Origin: Primulina eburnea
Taxonomy: Eukaryota > Streptophyta > Magnoliopsida > Lamiales > Gesneriaceae
DNA length: 64,000 nucleotides
Direction: 5' to 3'
Assembly: GCF_022965805.1 (NCBI RefSeq)
Contig: NC_133114.1
Span: 8,328,261-8,392,260 of the forward strand
Shown here: positions 1 through 11,610 of the stretch, one piece after another
Layout: each line of letters opens with the position of its first letter
Position numbering within the stretch: position 1 is the stretch's first letter
Translations under genes and position numbers: made by a program
The notes under the pieces: generated by a model
Seen by the model: only the letters and a program-made list of their open reading frames with translations
Databases searched by the model: none
What the model was told of the DNA's origin: nothing

Positions 1-208
1 GCTTATCTGCCACGTGTCAGAATCTCATTTGTCTAGATGGATTTCTCGGGATAATGTAATCTGAAGTAGATCGGGTTGTCCATTTTAAATTCGGTGAATC
101 CCAACTGCTTGATCCTGAATTATCAGTTCCTTAATAATGCTTCATTAACAACTATTTAATTATCTCTTAATTTGTACTTCATTCAAAATAAAGATTCGGG
201 TCATTACA
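1..208 (-). repeat. 3' LTR of element A (partial)
   Basis: The sequence matches the terminal part of the LTR at 3843-5723, including the CTTGATCCTGAATTATCA stretch and the TGTAATGACC terminus. A purine-rich tract (AGGAGGAGAGGA on the minus strand) adjoins it at 209-222. The rest of the LTR lies left of the window. Confidence 0.85.
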
Positions 209-243
209 TCCTCTCCTCCTTACAAAGATTTCGTCCTCGAAAT

Positions 244-2430
244 CAGGACTGAAGTACAATACAACTGAATAAAATACAAATCATGATTACAAAGATACAA
301 TTCAAAACAAATGTGGATACTCCGAGCGCATACAACTTTCTAACTCCCAAATCGCCTCTGCAGTACCTCGGCATTGCCATTGCACTAGAACAAGTGGAAT
401 GGTCTTGTTTCTGAGCCTTTCCTCTTTCTTACCCAGGATTAAAAGCGGCTGCTCGACATAAGTCAAGTCTTCTTCAAGTTAAACATCTGTCAGACCAAGA
501 ACGTGCGATTCATCTACGACATACCGTCGTAGCAACAATACATGAAAGACATCATGAATGCTGGACAAATACGGCGGCAAAGCCAATCGATATGCCAAAT
601 TTCTAACACATTCCAAGATCTCAAAAGGTTTGATGAATCATGGGGTTAATTTTCCCTTGAATCCAAATCTCATCATCCTGCGTAATGGTGAAACTTTAAT
701 TAAAATTTTTTCCCCCTGACTGAACTGTAGAGGTCTACGCTTGATATTCGCGTAACTCGATTGACGATCTTGTGCAATTTTATTTCTCTTCTTGATCAAT
801 TCCACTACGTCAATCGCTTGTTGCACTAATTCAGGTATTTGCCCTTGTCGTTCTTCTACTTCGTCCCAAAACAATGGAGTACGACAACGTCTACCATATA
901 ATGCTTCGAACGGAGCCATACCAATGCTGCTGTGGTAGCTATTGTTATATGCAAACTCTACAAGCGACAGATGATCATGCCATGCTGGTCCAAAATCCAG
1001 AGCACAAACACACAACATGTCCTCGAGTGTCTGAATAGTCCTCTCAGACGGACCATCAGTCTCTGGATGATAAGCAGTACTCAGACTCAATGTCGTTCTC
1101 AACGCTTTTTGAAAACTTCCTCAGAACCTTGAGGTAAAGCGTGGATCTCTGTCACTGACTATACTTGTTGGCACTCCATGATATTTAAGAATCTTTTGGA
1201 TGTATAGTCTTGTCATGCGATCGAAACTATATTCCCGACTGTACGGAATGAAATGTGCTGACTTAGTCAGTCAGTCCAAAACAATCCAAATGACATCACC
1301 ATTCTTAGAAGACAACGGCAAGTGGGTCACAAAATCCATCGTCACATGTTCCCACTTCCGCTCAGGGATAAGAAGATTCTGAAATAATCCTCATGGTCGA
1401 TGATGTTTAGCTTTCACTTGCTGACAAACCAAACATTTGGCTACAAAATGATAATCACTTTTGGTCTTCAAATCCTTATGCATTTTCATGCTTCTAGGGT
1501 GGATAATCAATTTACTCCAATGGGCTCGAGATAAAATCTCGTCTCTTAATTTAGAATCTTCTAGAACTACGATATTTCCTGACAGACACAAAATTCCATC
1601 TGTTTGGAACGCAAAACCAGATGTGTTGTCTCCGTTAGCTAACCTTGCTAGCCTTTTCACTTTCGGGTCAGAAAATTGAGCTTTTCTAATTTTGGCATAC
1701 AACGTCGGTTGAGATAAAATGCTCGTTACTCGAATGTGTTCCATTCCTTTCTTACGACAAAAGTGAAATCCCTGAGAACAACAATCATGGATTACACTTG
1801 ATATGAAACTTGTCTGAAGTGCAGATAATCTCACCTTGCGACTAAGAGTATCAACTGTAAGATTCGCTGATCTTCGATGATACTTGATTTCGCAATCATA
1901 ATCATTTAATAAATCCATCCATCTTCTTTGGCGCATATTCAACTCTGCTTGAGTGAAGATATATTTCAAACTCTTGTGATCTGTAAAAATCTCAAATCTC
2001 TCTCTGTAGAGATAATGTCGTCAGATCTTCAAAGCAAACATAATCGCTGCCAATTCCAGATCGTGAACTGGATAATTCTCTTCACGCTTCTTCAACTATC
2101 TAGATGCATATGCAATCACATGACCATTGGGGTTAAAACACACCCAAGTCCTTGAAGTGATGCATCAATGTACACAATGTACCCTCCTGATCTAGATGGC
2201 AGAGCTAAAACTGGTGCAATTGTCAAACGTGAGGCAGTTCGTTGAAACTATTTTCGTGATCATGTGTCCATTCGAACTGCACATTCTTACACATCAGATG
2301 TGTCAATGGTTTGGAAATTTGAGAAAATTCTGAGATGAATCTCCGATAACAACCTGTCAAACCTAGAAAACTTCTTATCTCTTGAGCTGATTCCGGTCGT
2401 GCCCAACTCAACACAGCTTCGATCTTGCTA
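244..2430 (-). pseudogene. gypsy pol remnant: RT tail, RNase H, integrase (element A)
   Basis: Read on the minus strand, the order is as follows. First comes the end of reverse transcriptase with an [15 protein letters not shown] motif (about 2380-2340). Next is RNase H sequence ending near [21 protein letters not shown], and then the integrase zinc-binding region ending [14 protein letters not shown] (about 1969-1391). Last is the integrase core end with HPETDGPSERTIQTLEDML, YNNSYHSSIGMAPFEALYGRR and the basic tail LIKVSPLRRMMRFGFKGKLTP (about 1070-638). The fragments lie in different frames with stops between them. Protease and most of reverse transcriptase, including its catalytic motif, are missing. 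Integrase normally joins the cDNA to host DNA; this copy cannot be functional. Confidence 0.88.
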
Positions 2431-2442
2431 GGATCCTAGCAA
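2425..2442. repeat. 18-bp perfect palindrome at the gag/pol deletion joint
   Basis: TTGCTAGGATCCTAGCAA equals its own reverse complement. Minus-strand gag reads into it as ISIARILA, and the reverse-transcriptase frame leaves it as DPSKIEAVLSW. The palindrome therefore marks the point where zinc knuckle, protease and most of reverse transcriptase were lost. Confidence 0.8.
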
Positions 2443-3756
2443 TACTGATCTCGGCTTGACAACAACGATTCACTAATTCTTCGTACGAAGTAGGATTGTC
2501 ACAGATAGAAACCCGATAAAAAATCTCCTGGTTCAAACCATTCAAAAAGTGAGAATTTTTTGTTGTATAATTCTTACTGATGTGAGGAGCGTACGACAAC
2601 AGATCCGTAAAACGCTTTTGGTAATCCTCAATGCTCGAATCTCCTTGCTTAATGGTCAATAGTTCCATCTCCTTCGCCTGACGAAGAGCTGGCGAAAAGT
2701 GAGGATTGATGAATACCTGACGGAAATGTTCCCAACGAATCCGCCCATGCTGCTGAACTAGAATTGTAGAAACAGGTTTCCACCATTTCTGAGTTTTTCC
2801 TTGGATCATAAAATCGGCTACCTCCATCTTCTCATCCTCGTCATAGTGCAGCACTCGAAAACACTGCTCCATGATATCGACCAAAGTTTCGGCAACATCA
2901 GCATCTATGTTGCACGGATACCTTAAATTTTTTTTTGAAGTATCGGATACGGATACGACACGGATACGGATACGACACGCGGATACGCGTGTCGGATACC
3001 TCAAAATCCGTATCGTTGACTTTGTTTAGGGTTGACCAGCCGGATACGTTTTGGACACGGCGAGGACACACCATGGATACACCATGGATACACAGTGGAT
3101 ACGTTTGGGGCAAAATTGCAAATATTTAAAAGTTTTTAGGGGTTAATTAAAAAAATTAAAATTTCTAGGTACTAAAAAAGAAAATAATTTAAAATAAATT
3201 GAGCTGGACTTTTAAATCCCTAAATATATTTGTCCATCTCTTTCATTCCATTTCTGATCAAGCGGCTCTCAATTCAACCGATATGGATGTTTGATTTTTA
3301 ATTGCTTAAGATGAATTTTGTATTTAATATTTTGTACTTAAGATATCATAATTAATGAAATATTACATCTATCTCCATAATTCTTACTTTTCAATACTAA
3401 ATTTATATAAATATATATATATATATAATATTTGTATATATTTTAATGATTGTCGTATCCTAGCCGTATCATGTCTTATATTTTCAAAATTTGAGGTGTC
3501 GCCGTATCCGTATCGTATTCGATACGATACTCGTACCCGTATCCATGCAACATAGATCAGCATTCTCATCTCCGGTCAACGGTGGATGTCCAATCTTCAT
3601 GAAATCCATAATGCTGACAGGGTTCCTACGTCTTCTTTCATTATGATCTCAATGACGCCTTCTGTCACGTTCTCTACGACGATGATCTCGGCCAGCCTCA
3701 TCGTCGCCATAACGGCCATGTCCCACACTTCCGTGAATGCTTCCATCTCCTGACAT
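2431..3756 (-). pseudogene. gypsy gag remnant, split by a MITE (element A)
   Basis: A capsid-type gag begins at ATG 3756 (MSGDGS...) and runs leftward with a stop near 3650. It is interrupted by the insertion at 2905-3555 and resumes as DVAETLVDIMEQCFRVL. The retrotransposon-gag core is visible: KTQKWWKPVS, FRQVFINPHFSPALRQAKEMEL, QGDSSIEDYQKRFTDLL and HFLNGLNQEIFYRV. Removing the MITE and one 8-bp duplication joins GDENAD to DVAETL in frame. The frame then runs into the reverse-transcriptase remnant at about 2430 without any zinc knuckle or protease, so an internal deletion fused gag to pol. Gag would package RNA in virus-like particles. Confidence 0.88.
2905..3555. mobile_element. hAT-like MITE, 651 bp, inside gag of element A
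   Basis: The insert is flanked by a perfect 8-bp duplication ATCAGCAT (2897-2904 and 3556-3563). Its inverted ends begin CTATGTTGCACGGATAC on the left and CTATGTTGCATGGATAC on the right strand. Subterminal regions are full of GGATACG/CGTATCC repeats, and the centre is AT-rich and non-coding. No transposase is present. Excision restores the gag frame. An 8-bp duplication fits hAT; a Mutator-like origin with a 9-bp duplication (one mismatch) is possible. Confidence 0.85.
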
Positions 3757-3825
3757 TTGAAAGGAAACCAAAATCAACCTCTAATCCTCAAAACAGAATT
3801 AGAAATGTCCCAAAAATCTTTGCAT

Positions 3826-3837
3826 GCTCTGATACCA
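3826..3837 (-). other. primer-binding site (tRNA-iMet type) of element A
   Basis: On the minus strand this reads TGGTATCAGAGC, complementary to the 3' end of plant initiator tRNA-Met. It lies 5 nt inside the 5' LTR end. Confidence 0.85.
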
Positions 3838-3842
3838 CCAAA

Positions 3843-5723
3843 TGTAGCGCCTTTATCCGAGCCACTACTAAACAGACTAATAAACATGCAACATTACACT
3901 TAATAACAATGAAACAGCGGAAACCAAATACTTAATCATCTTACAACCCAAACGAAAACACAATAATAATAGCAGTCTTAAACATGAATACAACCTTATC
4001 GAAAGACATAATTCTGAACGAGAAAATGATAAACCACATAAAACCTCAACTGGATCACCACCGAAAACCCAACTGCTCTAGCCACAGCCCTGGCCGTCCG
4101 AACCGTCAAACCTAAGACCTTCCCCGTGGAATGCGGTGTCCAAGATGAGAACAAGGACGTGAGCGACAATCGCCCAATACGAGAATGTATGAGTATACAA
4201 ATTGATGTGATGCATTTCGAAATGCAGTATGCTCGGATATCAAGGATCAAGTCAAGAATCTCATGCTCAGTCTAGAGGCGCCTGAATGTGTATTCTCTGA
4301 TCTGCCTTAGGCATGTTTTGGTTCCCACACTCTTTCATCAAGACCTGGACCTACAATATCCAGGTCATCAGAGCCCGTGGGTCCCGTCGGACACTGTAGC
4401 TCTCGATGTCCATCATTCACAATATAGAATATGGCTGAGCGACCCCAACAAACGAGGTATATCCAAGGTTACAAAATTCGTTAGGCGTTAGTCGGGCGCC
4501 AGCCCAGCGCCTAGGCCGCCTAGGCGGGGACTAGGCGCCGCTAATCGGATTCTACGATATCAAAGATTCAAAACAATATAAATCATATACTAGAACATTA
4601 ACACAATAACATCAAATTTAAAATATATTCAAAATATTCCCAACATAGTCTAATGTGTCATCTCAATAAAATAAAAAAGAATTCAGACTTCTTCCAAAAT
4701 TCACAATAAAATAGTCTAATGTGTCATCACAAATTTACTCCACTTCTTTTTCAGATATAAAATCATTTTGGAACGAGGAGTGTTTCTGGATCGAGGATGC
4801 CTACTGGAATGAAAAGTGCTTTGGGAAATAACGATAAGAAAGAAACGCAGCAGCCCAAACAGAAAAGCATCATACCTAGTGGGCCAATTTTTTTTTTTAA
4901 ATGGGCTTCTTACCGGATCATTGAATTTTGAAGCCCAAATTTTTTTTAAAAAAAAAAAACAAGCCCACCTAGGCGCCCAGCCTCCGCCTAGGCGCGCCCA
5001 GGCCCACCTAGCGCCTGGGCTGGCCGCCTAGCACCTTATCGGTGCGGCAGGCCTCCGCCTAGCGCTTAGGCGGGCGCCTAAGGCGCATTTTAGAACACTG
5101 GGTATATCTCATAAGATATCAGGCTCAACATGATATGCCATGCATAATATGCCAAAACAGTAAAACATGTATTATGCAACAGATAAATATGCAGCATATA
5201 AGTGTGTATATTGCGCTTGGATATCTCAGTCAGTACATCACGTACCTCACTAACAGAAAGCTCTAAACCTAGACAATATCAACACAATGAAATCACTATC
5301 AAAATATATCTTGAATTACCAAACATACTACAAGGTTCGCCTAATGATCCTTAAATCACTATTTAAGACTTTAGGATTATACCTGCGGCCGTCGTCAGCC
5401 CGCTGATGATGTCTAAATCTCAGTTCATCGACCCCTGCTCAAGTCGACACTAGCTCCGAAACTTTCCGAATCCCGACACCAAAGTGCCCTAGAAACTGGC
5501 TAAAAAACTTAAGGTATATGGCTAGAACTCTCTCTGAAGAATGCGGTGTAAGAAACAAAAGAAATCAGCTTCCATTTATTGGCTGCATCCGAATTAGTTC
5601 AGAAAATTCGGTGGATCCCAACAGCTTGATCCTGAATTATCAATTCCTTAATTATGTTTAATTAACAACTCTTTAATTATCTTAATTTGTACTTCATTCG
5701 AAATAAATATTCAGGTCATTACA
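3843..5723 (-). repeat. 5' LTR of element A
   Basis: On the minus strand the LTR starts TGTAATGACC at 5723 and ends GGCGCTACA at 3843, next to the primer-binding site. The outer 140 bases match positions 1-208. About 640 bases of it are a nested MITE (4464-5100). No coding sequence is seen. Confidence 0.85.
4464..5100. mobile_element. hAT-type MITE, 637 bp, in the 5' LTR of element A
   Basis: A perfect 8-bp duplication GGTATATC flanks the insert (4456-4463 and 5101-5108). The ends are CAAGGTTACAAAAT and, on the other strand, CAGTGTTCTAAAAT, a hAT-type terminal inverted repeat. Subterminal blocks are unusually GC-rich with many GCGCCTAGGCGG variants on both arms, around an AT-rich centre. There is no coding capacity, so it would depend on an autonomous hAT transposase elsewhere. 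Confidence 0.9.
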
Positions 5724-8493
5724 GGTGGTGTTTGCATGTGATGTAAACTTGGGGTTCATACACTTGCTTTTCATCCCTAATGTTTACCACTAAGTATTTG
5801 GTCCCCTTTGTTTCACAAATGGCAAAATTAATCTCTCATTTTAATTGAGAAAATTAATAGAAATTGAGCCAAGTTGCTAAAAGAATATTGGCGAAGTTGT
5901 GACAAAAATTGATTTGAAAAGAAACTATAGTTCGCTTATAAAAATGTTCAAATTCAGGTTGAAGAGTGTGTTAATGTTAGGAAGGTGAGTGATGGTATTG
6001 ATACATATTGTCTATTTTTTATGCCATAATGAGGGATCAATCCTGCTACATGAATCAAATGGAGGACTGAATTTGTTTGTGGTAACATTCAGAACAAAAT
6101 ATACAATTAGCCGTTGAGACCGTGTTAGGGACACCAATTGCCTATTCTTGATACAATGGTGGATCAATTCTGTTACTCGAATAAAGGAACCAAAGTTGTT
6201 TGTGGTATTCACACAACTCTACTTTGAAACCCTTTTAGGTGCCTGATTAGTCTGGCTCCATGTAGATATCGAAGCCCTGCATGCTTGTTTGTCTTAATTT
6301 TCTGGTCAAAGAGCTCTAAAACCTTCTTCTTCCTTTTGTTTTCCCATACGCAGACTGGTGAATTGAAGGAAAAATTGAACGACGTTGCGGAAAAAAATAA
6401 ATAAGCAGCGGCTTGCCTAGTGAGTGGTAGGTATATATTTGTTTCTGTAAGATGAAACCATGCTTACTCTTTTACTTGTACCACCTATCATTTTATGAAT
6501 AAGGGAATAATTGGCAGCAACAAGCAAATGTGGTGGCTGTCTTTTGCAGAAGTAATTTCTTGCAATTTGATTTTGTGGATGGTTCTGAGAAGAGACATTT
6601 TCACTTTCAGCAAAAGAGAATTTTAATTTGTTACAGATTTCTCATGTCATGTTTTGAGGTGCTTTGAAATATGATTCCAATTTTTTTTGGCGTCACCCCC
6701 TGAGCTGTTTACCTTGGGATAAAAATATCTTTGCAGTCGAATTTGGATATGGAGACGTGAATCTTATGTCATTGCATCACAACAAATAAAAAATTGTTGT
6801 CAATAAACAGAGTGGAAGAGTTCACAATGATGTAGCAACATTATAAACTATACATTAGTTAGAAAGACAGTAGTGTAATCAAAGTAACCAAAAAAGTGAG
6901 GTCCCTATTGGATTGATGTGGATTTGATTTGGAGGATGAAATGTGAGAAATGGATTTCAAATATCTTTGCAGTCAGAATTTGGATATATGAAATTCACCA
7001 TAATTTTAATGAAATGCTTGACTTTATGGATATTGAATTTGAAATTCCCTTGAATGTAGTTCATTGAAACAAGTCAGAGAATTTGAATGGATTTTTTATC
7101 CATGAATCCAAGCACAAAATAATATTGATTTCTCTAAAGCAACATATAACTCGATTTTATGTTAAGAATTTTAGCCATGGGATAGATGTTACCTTGAGGC
7201 TGCATTTGCGTCCAATTGTTCTTATTAATTCTCATGTGTAAGGTCTAAAAAAATCATAGACTTCACATATTATAATGTGGATTGTAGTATACGCACTTTC
7301 CTAAGGGTAAGTTGAACTCGATCCACCGTCATGTTGTCACTTATGGTTGTGTCCATTTCAGTCCGAATTAAATGAAGTTTTATTTTATAAAATATATCCC
7401 GTTCTAAAATTTAATATTATTTAATAAACGACAAATGTTGTATAGGCTTGTTGGCATGATTAAATAATTAATCTAGGGGTCAACATACATAGAATTTGGA
7501 GCAAATAGGGTGATCGGAATTCACAAGCGCGATAAAATAGTGCCCCAACGCCGGGCAGAACGCAGCGTGCATTGGAATCCTTCCGGCACAACTTCTTGCA
7601 TGTGGGCTCGCATTCTATCGTCACGTTTGCGACTGCACTGAATTTCTGATATTACTTTGTAGTAATATGGCGACTCCTGTTGGCGGTCTCTTCGACTACT
7701 AATTGTGCTCTAGACTACAGCACAAAATTTCGAAACATATATTCGTCGCCGAACGAAAATAATAGTAAGAGTTAGTGTCGGCGTCGCGTCTTTTCAAGTT
7801 AATTTTGATATGTAATTCCATTCGAGTGAGCGAATTCTTTAGCCATCGTCGCTGAAATTTTCATGAAAAATAATGGATCAATAATTAAGTTGTGATGAGA
7901 ACTTTAATCTTTTATTATAATCATCATATGATATAAGAGTGGTGTAAAAAACACTCACCCGTTTGATTTATATCGGTCGGGGCAAAAAAGATCTTTCCGA
8001 TGTCGATCCATGAAATTATAATAAATCACCATAGATTTGAAAATGATATAAAAAAATCCTACGTAAATAATTAATTTCACACATTTAATTTGATTACACA
8101 TTGTATTTTGTGAGTTTGTGTTAAGAAACAGGGAATAACTTTTTTGGTTTATTAATTATTTTCATTTTGATTTTGGTCCATTAAATTTTCGAAGTTTGGG
8201 TTTGGAAAATTAACTTTCAATTTTTTTAGCTCTCAGTTCTATTTCGCTGGAATATTGACGTGACACTAAAAAAAAAAATTATTAGCACCGACAAATGCTG
8301 ACATGGCAAAAAATGCTAAGTCATTGTAAATTGCTTACGTATTTGATGTATCATCAGTAATTGAACTTAAATAGCAAAACATTAGAAGTTTGTGTAAAAA
8401 AACAAACTTTAAAAATTTAATGGACCTAACCTAAAATGGGACAAGTTAGTTGAAAAAAGTTTGAAAGGAATATGTTATTCCTTATTTATTTTT
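5724..8493. other. intergenic stretch with little recognisable content
   Basis: No long reading frame resembles a known family. A diverged tandem duplication lies at about 6000-6235, two copies sharing TTTGTTTGTGGTA and GGATCAAT blocks. A weak candidate terminal exon is at 6354-6404. Between 8120 and 8490 there is an AT-rich segment whose ends resemble AGGGAATAAC in inverted orientation, possibly a small MITE, but I could not fix a duplication. Confidence 0.5.
6354..6404 (+). CDS. candidate last exon of an upstream gene (weak)
   Basis: A pyrimidine-rich tract (6321-6344) and an AG acceptor (6352-6353) precede a short open stretch encoding TGELKEKLNDVAEKNK and a TAA stop. It is followed by AT-rich sequence like a 3' UTR. 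The lysine-rich helical ending looks like a real protein C-terminus, but I do not recognise the gene. Any upstream exons would lie left of element A, outside the window, so that element would sit in an intron. The call rests only on splice-site appearance and could easily be chance. Confidence 0.25.
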   Translation, partial: TGELKEKLNDVAEKNK

Positions 8494-9264
8494 TGTTAAA
8501 TTTATAATATCAATTTAATATTTTCCCTTTCTAGATTAAAAGATCTTGCTTGATTTATCTTTAGATATTATGAGTTTGGTTTTAATATGATTTTTATCTC
8601 TAAAATATTTTATCCTCGTTTAAAAGAGTTTTATATCTAATGAAAATCTTGTTTCTATATGTTCTAGGACTCTTTTATGGAATGATTTTTAGGTCAAGCA
8701 TGAGATATAAATATAGAGGGCCTTACAGCTGTGGACGTGGTGCATTTGAGGGTTTTGGACCACATAATTTTGCAGAGAAAGCATAGAAGATAAATTTCAT
8801 GTTGAAGAATTTGAGTGATTGATTCACGTTTATACCGTGTTGCTGATTGGTGTTGAAGACACTAGAAGAACTACACTGAGGCAGAGTGTTGATCAAGTAG
8901 TGTTTCTTATATGTTTTAAGCAACTTCGGTTTATGCATCTAGTTTTTTAGTTTGGTTTATTTTGATGTATTTTAATTCCTTGGAGTATCAATGAATTTGG
9001 TTTTGTTATTTTCACTAGTATTGTTTTGTGTAAACGATTTACATAATTTTCTAGTGAATTTTTTCCATGAGGCGTTGTACAAGTATTTATACTTGTACAT
9101 AATTTAAATTTGTCCTTTATTTAATAAAATTATATTTTGTGTTTATAATTAACTTCCGCTGCATGTTGTACACTCGTGTTGACAACACTGTGTCACAACA
9201 CTAAAAATATGATGCACACAATATATTTATTTCATGTATATTTATGATCAACGACATCCTTTCA
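8494..9264 (+). repeat. copia 5' LTR (left edge approximate)
   Basis: The right end (TTTCA, 9264) lies two bases before a primer-binding site, and a TATA-like TATAAATATA sits at 8706-8715, as expected for an LTR promoter. The left edge at TGTTAAAT (8494) is a guess, because the partner LTR is missing. Confidence 0.6.
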
Positions 9265-9266
9265 AG

Positions 9267-9278
9267 TGGTATCAGAGC
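9267..9278 (+). other. primer-binding site of the copia element
   Basis: TGGTATCAGAGC matches the complement of the initiator tRNA-Met 3' end. It lies between the LTR end and the gag start. Confidence 0.85.
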
Positions 9279-9344
9279 TTACGTTTGATATACTAAGTTT
9301 TTGATTCTGGTTTATTGTTTTTTTTACAGGAAATATATAGCTCA

Positions 9345-10815
9345 ATGGAAGCATTGGCTTCAAGTGCTTCCTTCAAACCACCGGTCTTGGATGGATCGAA
9401 TTATGCGTTTTGGAAAGTCAAGATGAAGATGTCATAAAATACATCGAGGAAAAAGCTTGGAAGCGGGCTGTAGACGTTGGTCATCACCTAGAATTGTTGA
9501 TGCTGATGGTGATAACCGAGTTAAACCTGAGAGTGCATAGTCTAATGATGAAGTTCGGACATCAAATTTCGACTCAAAGGAACTCAATGTCATCTTTACC
9601 TCTGTTGATGTCAATATATTCCGCCTTATCACAAATTGTACATCTGCCAAAGAAGCATGAGACATTCACCAAAAACACTGCGAATGATCTGAAATTTTCC
9701 GTAGAACCAAACTGAGGATGTTGACCTCAAATATAAGAGCATAAGAATGGAAGATATGAGACAATTGTTGATTATGATCGAAGACTTCGAGTATAGCCAA
9801 TGAAGCCTTTAGTCTCGATGATCCTATGTCTAATGAAAGGATCGTCAGTAAGGTATTAAGATCTCTTTATGAACAATTTAACATCAAGATCTGTGCCATT
9901 GATGAATCGAAGGAGGACACATCTACTTTGAATCTGGAAGATTTGATAAGCTCTTTAAGGACTTTTGAGATGAATCTGGATATACAGAAAAGAGATAAAG
10001 GGAAGGCCATTGCATTGCAAGCTTCTAATGACTCCTTCAACAATTTGATTCAGAAATCAAATGAATCTGATCTAGGTGAGGAATTAATCTCTTTGATTAC
10101 TAAGAAATTTGGTGATTACTTGAAGAGAATGAGAGACAAGAAGAAATTTATGCAACCACCGAAACCTTCTTTTGGCCCTTCTGACAGAAATATATTGCTT
10201 ACACATGCTCAAGGGTATTTTAAACCGAGAAATGAAGTGATGGCTCAACCATAAACTTAAAGATTGGACTCTATATAGTGTAGATAGTGTTCTAGATGTG
10301 AGCATTATGCTAATGAGTGTGCCAATCGACTCCGCAAAACTAAAAGCATGACATTTTTCTTGAGTGATGAAGATTCTGATGAATAACTTAAATCTAATAA
10401 AGGAGATGATTTTACATCATTGTCCGCTATGTTGAATAATACATGCAAACTGTAGGTCAATCCACTTGGTGTTGCAACACTAGGCCACAACACCATCTTA
10501 AATTCATTATGCCTTAATGCAAAATTTCTTGAGAACTTGGACTGTTAAGAAATTCAAGAATATGACCAAAAAGAGCTTACTGTAGAGACTGTCCAGATGA
10601 TGTATGAAGAGCTGTATGATGATTGGCTTAAAAGAAACTAGACAAATTCGATTCTTTCAAAAGAAAATGATGAGTTAAAAGGCAGTTTGTCTCGACTCGA
10701 AATTGAGTGAAATGTTATCTTAAACTGTGCAAAGTCAATGATGATCTTGAGAAGTCTTCAAAAACTCTTGCAAAATTCAACTCAAGTTCAACAATCACAA
10801 TTCGATCATATGTTG
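9345..10815 (+). pseudogene. Ty1/copia gag remnant
   Basis: The frame starts at ATG 9345 with MEALASSASFKPPVLDGSNY and AFWKVKMK, the usual N-terminus of plant copia gag. It then shifts frame repeatedly. The best-preserved piece (9826-10254) has MSNERIVSKVLRSL, the LEDLISSLRTFEMNL segment and a lysine-rich stretch. A decayed zinc knuckle (CxxC...HYANEC) follows at about 10275-10320, then an acidic DEDSDE segment and a coiled-coil-like tail to about 10800. No protease, integrase or reverse transcriptase follows, so the element is truncated on the right. It cannot make functional capsid. Confidence 0.85.
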
Positions 10816-11610
10816 TCGCGGTGCTAATTTGGTGGCGGAAAACCGTTGATATGCCCGGCTCTTAATTAGAATCCTAGTGAAATAAGACCGAAAACCAAAA
10901 AAAAGCAAACCTATAAGAAAGTAAAGGAAGAAAACAAAACAAAATAGATGATTAAATGGATTATTTTCTCATATTATGCACATATATGCAATTCTGATTT
11001 AATTTAAAAAATAATTGATATCATTATATTCGAGTCACATATTGATATCCCATTTTTTCTCACTTAATTAATACACTTTTTATATATACATAATTATTTT
11101 CCTAGAATATTTATTTAATTATTAATTTAATACAAAGGAGCTACTAAAAACGGATTTGGTAATATATCTGAAATACATAATCAACTTTAATTCATTTTTT
11201 AAAAATAATAATGAACTTGCATGAATATATTTTCATCGAGCTAATTTGGTAATTCAGAACTAATTGTACAACGATAAAATCACAAAAAAAAAAATCTCCA
11301 AACAATGCAACTCATAAAAAGAAGAAACTATAGTCATTTAGACAACAAATGACCAAACCAGATTTAGAAAAACTATGTACATTGCCAAAGAAACATGTAA
11401 CCTTTCCTCCAATCAACTCATCTTTCTTCAAAATCTTCAACAAAACAGAAGCAAATTCAATACCCGCGATGTATTTTCGTCCCCGATCCTTTACCCTTTG
11501 CAGCTTTTACGCATCAACGAGTTGTGCTGCTCATCAGAATCTTTCCAAACGTTTTCTTTATCATCATCAGTCAGACTGTTAAGATTTTCAGGACAAATAG
11601 GTCCATATAG
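10816..11610. other. AT-rich spacer and 3' flank of the polyamine oxidase gene
   Basis: No gene is recognisable. The part next to 11611 is probably the 3' UTR of the minus-strand oxidase gene. Short open frames at 11349-11650 on the plus strand have no family features. Confidence 0.5.

Larger units (their letters stand above)
1..5723 (-). mobile_element. Ty3/gypsy element A, degenerate, 3' end truncated by window edge
   Basis: This is a chromovirus-like LTR retrotransposon read on the minus strand. In element order it has a 5' LTR (5723-3843), a tRNA-iMet type primer-binding site (3837-3826), gag (from 3756), a remnant of reverse transcriptase and RNase H joined directly to gag, integrase, a polypurine tract (about 209-222) and the start of a 3' LTR (208-1). 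Both LTRs begin TGTAATGACC when read on the minus strand. Stops, frameshifts, a large internal deletion and two MITE insertions show that it is dead. The far target-site duplication is outside the window. Confidence 0.9.

Noticed and set aside
8120..8490. MITE with AGGGAATAAC ends
   Set aside because: Inverted ends are short and imperfect and no duplication is visible, so I did not list it as an element.
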